64,000 nucleotides of DNA. It comes from Rebecca billardiae RCC1528. Its lineage: Eukaryota > Haptophyta. The DNA is taken from assembly GCA_965240325.2 (NCBI GenBank), contig OZ251225.1:2728001-2792000 (forward strand), read 5' to 3'. Both the position numbers and the translations under genes were made by a program. The first letter of the stretch is position 1. Each line of letters opens with the position of its first letter. Shown here piece after piece: positions 8,228 through 17,817 of the stretch. The notes beneath the pieces were generated by a model, which saw nothing but the letters and a program-made list of their open reading frames with translations, ran no database searches and was not told where the DNA came from.

Positions 8228-10444
8228 ATGCACTTGCGCGCCGCCATCGCGCTCGCGGGCGTGCTGACGCTGGTCGGCGAGCCGCGGCCGTGGAGCTCGA
8301 GCGGCGCGCCTCCGCAGACGCTGCCGCGCGCGCTCTCTCCGTGGGGCAACTGGACGCCGCCGCCCGATCTGCGTGAGCGCGAGGTGGCATTTGCCCAGGA
8401 GCTCGAGAAGCACTCCGACTGGCTCATCGCGGACCGGGGGTCGCGCCCGCTCGACTTTCAGCGGAGCTGCGACATGTCGCACATGGCCAACTGCTCCTGG
8501 TGCCCTGTGCAAGACGCTGCGCTCGCCTCGGCGCACGCGCGCGCCGAGCCGGCAACGCTCTTGGCGCACGGGCCGCTCACAATGATTGACGACCGGCTGC
8601 TCGCCTCCTGGGCCGGCCTCGTGCGCTTCCGCCGGCCGCCGGAGGTGCAGCGTCTCGAGGGCGTGAAGGGACGCGAGCAGTGGTGGCTCAACGGCTTCGA
8701 CGCCTACTGCCACGCCTCGTGGGACGCGCCCGCGCGCCGGTTCGTCTTGGTGCACCGGCAGAGCGTGTGGACGAGCTTGGACGGGCTCTCGTGGGCGAAG
8801 GCGCGGCCGCTGCAGCCGGTGGAGCCGCCGACGGACGCGGAGAACCCGGAGAGCTCGATCGACGTGCCGGGCGAGGACGCATGCCTGTCGCGTGTCGAGT
8901 ATGCCGCGCCGGACGCCGACCTCGCGCGCGCGCCGGACGGCGCGCGCGGGCCGGCCGCCGGCCCCCGAGCGCCATCGCCGCCAGACGCCACGTTCGTCAT
9001 GTCTGCGCGCGGCTTGCACTGCGGCAGCTCGATGCCCCGCCTCTTGGCGGTGCTCAACGGCACGCCGGGCGCGTCGGGCGCGCGCGGCGCCTCCCTCGCG
9101 CACGTGCCCTTCGGCGCTGCGCGCAGCGTGCCGCCACCCGTGTGCCCGCCAGACCCCGCCAGCGTTTCGCGCGCGCTGGCCAAGCCTGCGCCGACGAGCC
9201 AAACAGCGAGTGTCGCCCGCCGAGCGCTCCTGAGCGCGGCTGGTGACGTGTGCAGCACGCTCCACCACGCGCCCGCGCTGGGCGCGGACGTGCTGCTCAC
9301 GCGCGCCAACATGTGCTTCCACGTGCCCGACGTCTCGCCCCGCTGCACCGACGTGCACCATTGCATCCGCTGGCGAGAGATCCGCGCGCTCGAGGTGCGC
9401 ACGGGGCGCGCGCGGCTGGCGGCCGAGCTCTCGCGCGAGCAGCGCTCCGCGGACGACGCATGGCCGCGGCTGCTGCGCGCGTACCTCGACCTGGACGGCA
9501 AGGCGGATCGGTACCGGATGCAGCTGTACTCGCTGCATGCCGGGCTCTACCCGGCATACCCGGCTGCCGCCGCTCCGCCGGCAGACGGCTCGGCGCCGGC
9601 ACGTCCGGACCCGGCGCCGCTGCACGTCGGCGTGATGACGGTTCTCAACTACGCCAAGACGATGCACTACCGCGCCCGGCTGGACATGGAGAGCTTCGCC
9701 AGGCACTGCGCGTCGCTCAGGGGCGGGCACGCGCTGTGCGAGACCGTCGACGTGCACCTGGTCAGCTCGCGCGACGGCGCGCACTTCGACGCGGGCTGGG
9801 CGTACGCGCGCGAGCCGCTCGTGCAGCGGCCGGTGCGCAGCGCGCGCAAGGGCGGGATGATGTTCCCGTGCGGGCCGCCCGTGTATGCCCTCGGGCAGGC
9901 GTGGCTCTTCCTCGCGTACATCAAGTCGACGCACTTTGAGCGCATCCGCTTCGGCCGGCGCGACCCGAACCGCGTGGAGCCGCGCGTCGCGCGCTGGCCG
10001 CTGCATGCGATGGTTGGCCTGCGGCCGGCGGAGAAGAATGGAGCTGGGAAAGGCTCGCTCGTCACCAAGCCGTTCGCCGTGCCCGCCGGGCGGCGGCGCT
10101 GGGTTGGTATCCTCGTTGGGGCGCTCGCCCCGAGTCCGGACGCGCCCACTGACGGCGTCAGGCTCCCACTCGTTGTCGCGAGCATCCGGCCGCGGCGCGG
10201 CGCCCCGGCGAGGGGCATGCCCACAGCCGTCGCGCGAGTGCACCCAACGGCGACGCTGTGCGCCGTACACGTGTGGGTGCCGCAGCGCGCAGAGGAGAGC
10301 GCGCGCACGGCCGCGGATGTGGTCAGCCTGCACCTCCGCCTGCGCTCGGCGAGTGTGTACGCCGTCGAGCTCACAGACGCCCCAAAGTGGTTGGGCGTGC
10401 CTAGCTGTGCGGCCTTATCGCGTGGTCCGCCCAGGACATTCTGA
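8228..10444 (+). CDS. Secreted five-bladed beta-propeller protein (GH32/43-like)
   Basis: This protein of about 738 residues starts with a signal peptide (MHLRAAIALAGVLTLVG). The SWDAPARRFVLVHRQSVW..SLDGLSWA stretch looks like a propeller blade of the GH32/GH43/sialidase-like fold. So do LYSLHAGLYPAYPA, LHVGVMTVLNY, DVHLVSSRDGAHFDAGWAY and FPCGPPVYALGQAWLFLAY. The C-terminal segment VSLHLRLRSASVYAVEL resembles the beta-sandwich end seen in bacterial proteins of this type. Catalytic acids cannot be assigned with confidence, so hydrolase activity is inference. The initiating ATG overlaps a possible ATG of the divergent transporter in the tetranucleotide CATG (8227-8230). The stop is TGA at 10442-10444. 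Confidence 0.5.
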   Translation: MHLRAAIALAGVLTLVGEPRPWSSSGAPPQTLPRALSPWGNWTPPPDLREREVAFAQELEKHSDWLIADRGSRPLDFQRSCDMSHMANCSWCPVQDAALASAHARAEPATLLAHGPLTMIDDRLLASWAGLVRFRRPPEVQRLEGVKGREQWWLNGFDAYCHASWDAPARRFVLVHRQSVWTSLDGLSWAKARPLQPVEPPTDAENPESSIDVPGEDACLSRVEYAAPDADLARAPDGARGPAAGPRAPSPPDATFVMSARGLHCGSSMPRLLAVLNGTPGASGARGASLAHVPFGAARSVPPPVCPPDPASVSRALAKPAPTSQTASVARRALLSAAGDVCSTLHHAPALGADVLLTRANMCFHVPDVSPRCTDVHHCIRWREIRALEVRTGRARLAAELSREQRSADDAWPRLLRAYLDLDGKADRYRMQLYSLHAGLYPAYPAAAAPPADGSAPARPDPAPLHVGVMTVLNYAKTMHYRARLDMESFARHCASLRGGHALCETVDVHLVSSRDGAHFDAGWAYAREPLVQRPVRSARKGGMMFPCGPPVYALGQAWLFLAYIKSTHFERIRFGRRDPNRVEPRVARWPLHAMVGLRPAEKNGAGKGSLVTKPFAVPAGRRRWVGILVGALAPSPDAPTDGVRLPLVVASIRPRRGAPARGMPTAVARVHPTATLCAVHVWVPQRAEESARTAADVVSLHLRLRSASVYAVELTDAPKWLGVPSCAALSRGPPRTF

Positions 10445-10570
10445 CGGCCGGGCTGGGCCAGGCCCAGGCGGGGCGGGATGACGATTTTGACGTTGTTTGA
10501 GTGCCAGGATGGATGACGACAGCATCATCAGCAGCGCGCGCATCATCCACGCATCATCGTCAGCATAACC

Positions 10571-10618
10571 GTATAGAGAGAGATATCCGTATGTATCTAT
10601 ATCTGTTATATATCGTCT

Positions 10619-10649
<31 letters not shown>

Positions 10650-10840
10650 TATCTATCTCTATCTCTATCGTCTCTATCTTTATCTCTATCTCTATCTCTA
10701 TCTCTATCTCTATCTCTATAGTAAGCTAGATCGGTAGATATATATGTACTCATATAGATATATATAGACATATATATAGATAGATACTAGGTTAAGATAG
10801 ATACTTAGGTTAAGATAGATAGATAGATAGATAGATAGAC

Positions 10841-10877
<37 letters not shown>

Positions 10878-10935
10878 GATAGATAGATGATCGATCGATC
10901 GATCGATCGATCGATCGATAGATAGATAGACGATA
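10571..10935. repeat. Compound TATC/GATA microsatellite
   Basis: Long runs of TATC/CTATAT change to GATA and then GATC tetranucleotides. The neighbouring sequence to 11460 is ATC/TGA-rich intergenic DNA with no credible gene. It is the landing site of the retrotransposon. Confidence 0.9.
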
Positions 10936-11462
10936 TTGAATTCGCGTCGTATACTGTAGTTCAATCGTGCGTGATATCACAGAATTCACAGGTCAGTCAT
11001 CAGCGGCGCGCATCGTCGTCATCATCATTCATCATCATATGATTCATCATGTAGTTAATCATCATGATAGATCATCGTCGTCGTCACGCTCACGAAGCAT
11101 ACGTGCATGATGAATAATGAACCGTCTTAGCAGTACCGTTGTCAGGTAGTCAGCACGAATGACTCGGCTACGATACGCGAGATATGATATGACGCGACGC
11201 AATGATGATGATGACTAAGCTGTACTGCTGATATGTGGCCAGCATCGTCAGTTATCGGTATCAGGCGGCTGTCATATATCCGCATCTTGATCTGATGATG
11301 CTACAGCTTGCTGAGTCTGACGCCTGCCCGTTGCATGCCACGACGACGTTCAGTGAATGTATCCGCATCAAGTTCAAAGTCATCAGAATCGTCATATCAT
11401 CGTTAGTAGCCGCCGTCTTCTTTTTGCTGCAGACAAATCATTGTCGTGAGGTCGATCTGATG

Positions 11463-11467
11463 ATCAT
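11463..11467. other. Target-site duplication ATCAT, left copy
   Basis: The five bases directly before the left LTR match the five directly after the right LTR (18144-18148). The length of 5 bp is typical of copia integrases. Confidence 0.9.
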
Positions 11468-11794
11468 TGTCAAAGGGTGAAGAGAGCGACAGGGCCGTGA
11501 GGCCCGAGAGCGTGACGAGGGGGGCGAGGATGCCCCGAGGGACGGATGTTCGACTGATGCAATGCGAAGCGGTACGAACTGAACGAGCCGGTCACTAGGG
11601 GGGCATCCGACAGTCCTAGGACCGTGTAGGAGGCACTGATAGCCATCAACGGGTAAGTCGTGAAATGAACCATGATGGGAGTAAGTGTGATGCCGACCTG
11701 ATAATGAGAGTCGGCGTATGTGGTGTCCAGTGACGGTTGGTGATCCGGGTGTGTACGCACAGGAGAGCGAGTCCGGTAACGTTGGATCTTGACA
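11468..11794 (-). repeat. 3' LTR of the copia element
   Basis: This 327-bp repeat is identical by eye to 17817-18143. It is the downstream LTR because the polyprotein reads leftward. It lies next to a G-rich polypurine tract. Confidence 0.95.
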
Positions 11795-11804
11795 CCCCCA
11801 CCCA
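11795..11804 (-). promoter_or_regulatory. Polypurine tract for plus-strand priming
   Basis: On the minus strand, GGGTGGGGG directly precedes the TG of the 3' LTR, the expected place and composition of a PPT. One T interrupts it. The region between it and the stop codon (11805-12060) is 3' untranslated. Confidence 0.75.
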
Positions 11805-12060
11805 ATCGCAGCGGTGGTCGTACGAAACCTGGTCGACCCGAAGGGACTGGGTGTAGACGTGTGACCATCGTGTGATTGTAGATGATGCGATGTTGCCGTA
11901 TGGGATGCATGCGTCGGAGCGGTTGTCCGAGTAGACGATGTAGAAGTCGGGCGAGTCGGTGCCGGCAGCGTCTCCGTTCAGAAGAGACAGCGTGAGGTCA
12001 ATGTGCGTCCGACGAGCGGCGACCGATGTAGCACTGGGACTTCGTGTGTGCGGCGAGGCC

Positions 12061-15000
12061 TTACATGCCCAGGATCTGAGCACGAAGTTTGAGGAAGGCG
12101 GCCGAGCCGAGCGGCTTGGTCATGATGTCGGCCGGGTTCTCGGTGCCGGGGATCAAGAAGAGCTTGAAGGTGCCGGCGCGGGCGTGCTGACGGTTCCAGT
12201 GGTACTGGATGTCGATGTGCTTGGTGCGGTTGTGGTACTTCTCGTTGTCCGTGAGGTCCACCACCGCCTTGTTGTCCTCGAAGAGCTTGGTCGGCGCGAG
12301 CTGCGGGTAGCCGAGGTCGGTGAGCAGCTTGCGCATGAAGATGATCTCCTTGCCGGCGGAGGTGACGGCCATGTACTCAGCTTCGGTCGAGCTCAGAGCC
12401 GTCGTGCGCTGCTTCTCGCGGCGGCCGCTCACCGTCGAGCCGCAGAGGTGCATCACGTAGCCGGTGACAGACTTGCGCTCGTCGTGGAGGTCGTTGGCGT
12501 AGTCGGCGTCCACGTACGCGATGAGCGTGACGTCCGAGCCCGAGCGGAAGAAGAGGCCGTGGTTCGGCGTGCCGGCGAGGTAGCGGATGACGCGCTTGGC
12601 AGCCTCGAGGTGCTTCTTGCCCGGCTTGGACATGAAGTGGGTGAGCGTGCCGACGGCGTAGGCGATGTCCGGGCGAAACTGCGTGATGTGGATGAGCGAG
12701 CCGACCACGGAGCGGAAGAACGTCGTCGTCTCCGCGTCGAGCGCGTCTGACTCGGAGCACGGGCCGAGCTTGAGGCCCTCGGTCATCGGCGTGTCGGACG
12801 TGTTGCAGTTCATGAAGCCCGTCTTCTCGAGGAGCTCGAGGATGTTCTTGGTGACGGTCACCATGATGCCGTCCTTGGATCGCGTGAGCGTGGCCGACAG
12901 GTAGCCGTCGATGTCGGCCGTGATGGTCATCTTGTACGAGGATGTGATCTTCGAGATGAAGTTGTCGCAGGCGGTCGGGTCGTCGCTGTCGTCGAGGATG
13001 AGCATGTCGTCCACGTAGATGCACACGGCGATGATGCCCGACTGCGTGTTGAGGACATAGAGGCACGGGTCGGCCTGGCTCTGCGCGAACCCGTACTCCT
13101 TCATCCAGTCGTCGATCATGAGACGCCAGTTGCGGCCGGACTGCTTGAGACCGTAGAGGCTCTTGAGGAGGCGCAGCACGACGTCGCCCTTCGTCTTCGG
13201 CTTGTACCCGAGCGGCAGCTCGAGGTAGATCTCGTAGTCGATCGGCGCGTTGAGGTACGCCGTCGTGAAGTCGCCGTGGAAGAGGCGGCGCTGCTTGGCC
13301 GCGGCGATGGCGATGATCATCTTGAGGGTCTCGTAGCGGACGACCGAGGAGAAGGTCTCGTCGTAGTCGATGCCCTCGATCTGCGTGAAGCCCTTGCCCA
13401 CGACGCGGGCCTTGAACCGCTTGATGTTGCCCTTCTTGTCGCGCTTGATGTTGAACACGGGCGCCGCCTTCAGCGTGCGCATCCCCGGCTTGCGCGGCAC
13501 CTCCACCCACGTGTCGTTGGCCAGGATGGAGGCGTACTCGGCGTCGAGAGCGGCGGCGAACTGCGTCGCATGCGGGCCGCTGAGTGCTTGCACCGCCGTC
13601 GGCGTGTCCGAGAGTCCGATGGCGAGCAGGAGCGCGTAGATGCGCGGCAGCTTGGAGTAAGTCGGCGACGCGACCGAGTTGACGTGTGCGCGCGCGCGCG
13701 TGCGAGATGAGGGCGGGTCGTCGTCGTTGAGCGCGTTGCCGACATCGAGGGAGTCCTCGGCGCCGGCGGCGTCGTCGTCAGCGTCTCCGACGTAGGCGTG
13801 CGGTGCGTCCCCCACCCGCTCAGCGTGTCCGAATGCGCCGGCGCCATCGCGGCGCCGGACGGCGCCGTGGGAACTTCCCCCATTACCCACATCGGCAGCA
13901 TGGAGGTCGAGCGGCGGCGGCGTCGGCGGCAGCTGCGGCGCGGCGGCGAGCGGGTCGCGCGCGATGTGAGCGGCGTCGGGGTGGTCGACGTAGAGCGTGT
14001 CCTCGTCGAAGCGCACGTGGTGCGAGATGATGAACATGTCCGGGACGATCTGGCCGTCGCCGGGCACGCGCACGATGATCGCCTTCGTGTAGCGCGTGCG
14101 GTTCTTGGGCGGGACGTTCACCATGTGGCCGTCGTCGCCGTGGCCGACGTAGACGCCCATGACGGCGCGCGGGTCGAGCTTCTTGAAGTGCGTGTTCGGC
14201 GGCACGACGTAGGCGACGCAGCCGAAGACACGCAGCTGAGCGAGATCTGGCGGGAAGCCGCGCAGCAGCTCGAACGGCGTCTTGTCGAACGTCACCGGCG
14301 TGGCGATGCGGCGGATGATGTACGCGGCGTGGCGCAGCGCGTCCTTGGCGTAGGCGTCGATGCGCAGCTTGGAGTGGAACAGGATCGAGCGCGCCGCGTT
14401 GAAGAGCGTCTGGATGAAGCGCTCGGCGATCGGGTTGTGCTGCGGCGTGTCGGGCGGCGTGACCTGGTTGGGGGCGATGCCGTGGGCGCGGCAGATGCCC
14501 TCCCAGTCGGTCGAGTTGAGCTCGGGGGCGCCGTCGACGCGGAAGCGGCTGACGGTGTGGCCGTAGACCGACATGTCGTCGATGAAGCGTCGCATCGCCT
14601 CCGGTGCGTCCGAGCGGCGGTCGAGGAAGTAGATGAAGCCGGCCCGGGTGTAGTCGTCGACAAACACGATCACGTAGAACTTGGCAAAATCGTCCGGGTT
14701 CACGATGAACTTGCCGTCGACGTAGCCGGCGACGTCGACATGGACGAGCACGAACGCCTTCTCCGAGCGGGGCGACGTGGACGTGAACGAGTTGCGCTTC
14801 ATCTTGGCGAGCGCGCACGAGCAGTCCGACTTGAGGTTGCGCGCGCCGAGGTGCTTGGATGCGGCGAGCGTGCGGTTGACGGCAGCGGCGTGAGCGTGGC
14901 CGAGCCGGAGGTGAGCGACGCGCGAGAGCTCGTCGGTGTCCTTGAACTCGACGCAGCACTCGTCGCAGAACGTGTCGTCGTCCGGCGCAAGGTCGGCGGT

Positions 15001-17817
15001 CTGCGAGGCCTGGTCCATGGTCACGATGACGAGAGCGCCGTCGGACGTGGGCGGCTGCGCCGGCGGCGGCGGCAGCGAGGACTGGAGCGGGGCGGGCGGC
15101 ACGTGGAGGCCGGACGCGGCGATGGTGGGCGACGGCGAGTCGTCGTCCGGGATGAAGACGGCGCATGCGAGATCGCGGCCGTGCAGAGGAACGAGCTTGT
15201 CGCCGTACAGCAGGTACCGGCCGCCCTGCGCGTGGATCGGGGTGGCGCCGGACATGAAGGTGGTCGGCGCCGCGAGCGAGATGAACGAGATGCCGAGGCG
15301 GGTCAGCCAAGTGTCGCTCATGTAGAAGCCCGGGACGTCTGGAGAGAGCGGGACGTCCATGAGCGGCAGCGTGATGAGGTCGCCGTCGATCGAGCGCATG
15401 CCGAGGGCGAACGAGGCCGAGGTGTTGATCTTGATCCGCGTGCCGTTCGCCGCGCGCGCCTCCGAGAACTGGCGGAAGGACTTGGCGGCAAACCGAGAGA
15501 ACGCGGTCGAGGCGATGGTGGTGTCCGCGCCGGTGTCGATCATGATCGAGATGCTCGCCTGGGCGATGTCGCCTGTGAACGGCGTGCCGATGGCGAAGGA
15601 GATCGTCGAGTGCACGTTCTCAATCTCCTCCGGATCGGCGAGCAACGGCTGCTGGATGCAGGTCGGGTTGATCGGGTCAAACGAGCGGGAGACGCCGCAG
15701 ATGATGGGCGGGCCGGTGCGGGCGCAGCAGGTGACCGCGGTGAGGATCGAGATGATGGCGAGGACGGCGAGCGCGACGAGGAAGAGGAAGGCACCGTGCG
15801 AGGACTTGAAGAGCGCGCGGAGCCGACCCTCGTGCTTGAACCGCGGCGGCGGCGGCTCGTACCGGACGATCAGGTCATCGATGTAGGCGCCGGCGTCACC
15901 GAAAGACCGTGCGCGATGGATCTCGGCCTCGGCCGCGGCGGCTGCGGCGAGGAACTCGTACGGGCTGAGCGTGAGCGGCTCTCCGGCGAGCTGGCCGAGG
16001 TGGCCGAGCGGGTAGGTGTAGTTGCCCGCGGTGGAGACGTCGTCCAGGCTGGGGCAGTCGTCGGACGTGTCCGAGGCCGCGTCCGAAGCCGAGGTCGTGG
16101 ACGAGGGAGTGCACGGGACAAGGTCCGGCAGCTCATCGTCCGTCTCCGAGGCCGAGTCGGAGGCGGAGTCGTCGCGGTCGTCCGGGGGGTTGGCGAGACG
16201 GAACGGCTTGAGGTGGAACGGCTCGTAGGAGGCGGGCTTGCGGATGGACTGGCGCAACGCCATGATGAGCACATTCTGGCCGCGCTCGAGCTCGGCCGCC
16301 GTCGCGAGCTGGATCGGGGAGCCGGCCTCAGACGCCGGCGGCGACGGCGAGTCGACCTGCGTCGGCGGCGACGGCGGGCCGAAGGGCGGCGGCGGCGAGC
16401 TGGCCTGCGTCGGCGGGTCGAACAGCGGCGGCGGCGGCGAGTAGAGCGCCGGCTGCTGGTCGATGAGCGACAGCGCCGGCTGCTGCGAGTCGGCGGGCGG
16501 CGGCAGCGGCGGCGTGTTGGTGAGCGCCGGCTGCGAGTTGGAGTGCGCCCGCGACAGCTGCGAGTCGGCGGGCGGCGGCGAGTTGGCGGGCGCCGGCGGC
16601 GGCGGCGGCGCGCCGGCGGGCTGCCGCGACGACGGCGTGAGGACGAGCGTCGGCAGCGAGTTGAAGCGCGCCCGCGACAGCGGCGAGTCGGCGGGCGGCT
16701 GCGAGTTGGCGGGCGGCGGCGGCGGCGCGTCGGCGTCGGTCGCCGCCGGCTGCGAGTTGGGGCCTGACGCCGAGCCCGAGATGGAGATGGCGTTGAGCGT
16801 CGGCGTGCCGTCCTGGATGAGCCGCACGCGCGTCGTGGTCGCCGACGGCTTCGCCCGCTGCGGCGTCGGCTGCGGCTGCGACTGCGAGGGCGCGGAGGGC
16901 ACGCGCTGGAGCTTGTTGGACTTGTGAGTCGGGCGGCGCGCGCCGCCGGAGCGAGCGTCGGCTGCGGGCGTCGCGCCCGAGGAGCGCGAGGTGGACGTCT
17001 GGGGGCGGTTCGGGCAGTCGCGGTTCCAGTGCATGCCGCCGCAGTACTTGCACGGGGTAGGAGGCATGGATGCGCCGGGCTGGCCCTTGGAGGTGAGCGC
17101 GTTGACGGCCTGGCGGTTGGGGTTCGTGCCGTTGGCGGCGGCGGCGACGCGGTCGAGATCGTGCACGCGCTCGATGAGATCCTCCACCGAGATGGGCTGG
17201 TCGTTCATCGTCGCGATCACCGAGCTGACGAAGGACGGGTTGCGGCCGTAGAGGTTCACGAGGATCACGACGAGCGTGAAGATGTCGTCCTTGATCTCGA
17301 CGCCGCGCAGCTCCGTGGCGTTGGACATCACGCGGGCAGCAAAGGCGTGGAAGCTCTCGCTCGGCGACAGTTTGATCGAGAGCAGGGCGTACAGCTTGGC
17401 GACGAGCGAGGAGGGGCGGGAGCTGTTGCAGCGCACGTTGAGCGCGTTGACGAGATGAGACAGCTCGAGCCCGAGACCCGAGTGCTGCAACTGCGCGATG
17501 ATCGGGTCGAGGATGCGAGGAGCGACCGCCTTGAGAAGCAACTGCACGATGAAAGCCTGCGTGCGCAGCTGCTTGGCCTGGATGGTGGCGGCGGCGGTGG
17601 ACGGGGGGCAGACGATGGGCTTGTCCGCGCCGGTATCGTCCTTGCCCGGCTCGAGGGGCGAGGACGGGTTGGAGAACGCGAGCGCGACGTCCATGTCCGG
17701 CTTCGACGTGACCATGACCACAAGAACGGAGATGGCCGTGCGGAGGTCCTGCGGCTTGAGGACGAGAGCTCGCGGCGGGAGCTGGTCACGCATGTCGCCA
17801 CCCGGCGGCTCCGCCAT
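12061..17817 (-). CDS. Copia gag-pol polyprotein, single intact frame
   Basis: The frame has 1,918 codons with no internal stop. Gag spans roughly residues 1-300 and ends with a zinc knuckle, C256-x2-C-x3-H-x4-C. A Pro/Ser-rich region follows (about 310-480). A strongly hydrophobic segment lies at about 672-696. The protease motif DTGAD is near 760. The integrase HHCC region is near 970-1005; its catalytic Asp, Asp and Glu sit near 1026, 1092 and 1129. Reverse transcriptase runs from about 1445 with YVDD near 1600. RNase H is at about 1765-1890 (VDADYAND, TKHIDIQYHW). Because gag and pol share one frame, no frameshift is needed. The first ATG straddles the 5' LTR border; Met9 is an alternative start. 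Base composition resembles the host genes. Confidence 0.95.
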   Translation of the reverse strand: MAEPPGGDMRDQLPPRALVLKPQDLRTAISVLVVMVTSKPDMDVALAFSNPSSPLEPGKDDTGADKPIVCPPSTAAATIQAKQLRTQAFIVQLLLKAVAPRILDPIIAQLQHSGLGLELSHLVNALNVRCNSSRPSSLVAKLYALLSIKLSPSESFHAFAARVMSNATELRGVEIKDDIFTLVVILVNLYGRNPSFVSSVIATMNDQPISVEDLIERVHDLDRVAAAANGTNPNRQAVNALTSKGQPGASMPPTPCKYCGGMHWNRDCPNRPQTSTSRSSGATPAADARSGGARRPTHKSNKLQRVPSAPSQSQPQPTPQRAKPSATTTRVRLIQDGTPTLNAISISGSASGPNSQPAATDADAPPPPPANSQPPADSPLSRARFNSLPTLVLTPSSRQPAGAPPPPPAPANSPPPADSQLSRAHSNSQPALTNTPPLPPPADSQQPALSLIDQQPALYSPPPPLFDPPTQASSPPPPFGPPSPPTQVDSPSPPASEAGSPIQLATAAELERGQNVLIMALRQSIRKPASYEPFHLKPFRLANPPDDRDDSASDSASETDDELPDLVPCTPSSTTSASDAASDTSDDCPSLDDVSTAGNYTYPLGHLGQLAGEPLTLSPYEFLAAAAAAEAEIHRARSFGDAGAYIDDLIVRYEPPPPRFKHEGRLRALFKSSHGAFLFLVALAVLAIISILTAVTCCARTGPPIICGVSRSFDPINPTCIQQPLLADPEEIENVHSTISFAIGTPFTGDIAQASISIMIDTGADTTIASTAFSRFAAKSFRQFSEARAANGTRIKINTSASFALGMRSIDGDLITLPLMDVPLSPDVPGFYMSDTWLTRLGISFISLAAPTTFMSGATPIHAQGGRYLLYGDKLVPLHGRDLACAVFIPDDDSPSPTIAASGLHVPPAPLQSSLPPPPAQPPTSDGALVIVTMDQASQTADLAPDDDTFCDECCVEFKDTDELSRVAHLRLGHAHAAAVNRTLAASKHLGARNLKSDCSCALAKMKRNSFTSTSPRSEKAFVLVHVDVAGYVDGKFIVNPDDFAKFYVIVFVDDYTRAGFIYFLDRRSDAPEAMRRFIDDMSVYGHTVSRFRVDGAPELNSTDWEGICRAHGIAPNQVTPPDTPQHNPIAERFIQTLFNAARSILFHSKLRIDAYAKDALRHAAYIIRRIATPVTFDKTPFELLRGFPPDLAQLRVFGCVAYVVPPNTHFKKLDPRAVMGVYVGHGDDGHMVNVPPKNRTRYTKAIIVRVPGDGQIVPDMFIISHHVRFDEDTLYVDHPDAAHIARDPLAAAPQLPPTPPPLDLHAADVGNGGSSHGAVRRRDGAGAFGHAERVGDAPHAYVGDADDDAAGAEDSLDVGNALNDDDPPSSRTRARAHVNSVASPTYSKLPRIYALLLAIGLSDTPTAVQALSGPHATQFAAALDAEYASILANDTWVEVPRKPGMRTLKAAPVFNIKRDKKGNIKRFKARVVGKGFTQIEGIDYDETFSSVVRYETLKMIIAIAAAKQRRLFHGDFTTAYLNAPIDYEIYLELPLGYKPKTKGDVVLRLLKSLYGLKQSGRNWRLMIDDWMKEYGFAQSQADPCLYVLNTQSGIIAVCIYVDDMLILDDSDDPTACDNFISKITSSYKMTITADIDGYLSATLTRSKDGIMVTVTKNILELLEKTGFMNCNTSDTPMTEGLKLGPCSESDALDAETTTFFRSVVGSLIHITQFRPDIAYAVGTLTHFMSKPGKKHLEAAKRVIRYLAGTPNHGLFFRSGSDVTLIAYVDADYANDLHDERKSVTGYVMHLCGSTVSGRREKQRTTALSSTEAEYMAVTSAGKEIIFMRKLLTDLGYPQLAPTKLFEDNKAVVDLTDNEKYHNRTKHIDIQYHWNRQHARAGTFKLFLIPGTENPADIMTKPLGSAAFLKLRAQILGM

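Noticed and set aside
8105-10333. 742-codon minus-strand frame opposite the propeller gene
   Set aside because: Arg/Ala/His-rich antisense translation without signal peptide or motifs, while the plus-strand frame has both.
10501-10964. Small frames in GATA/TATC repeats
   Set aside because: Ser-Ile-Asp-Arg and Tyr-Leu repeats only reflect the tetranucleotide repeat.
13798-16767. 989-codon plus-strand frame opposite the copia polyprotein
   Set aside because: It lies wholly antisense to a well-supported gag-pol frame, is made of Arg/Val/Gly-rich noise and has no domain pattern. GC-rich coding DNA often leaves the antisense frame open.
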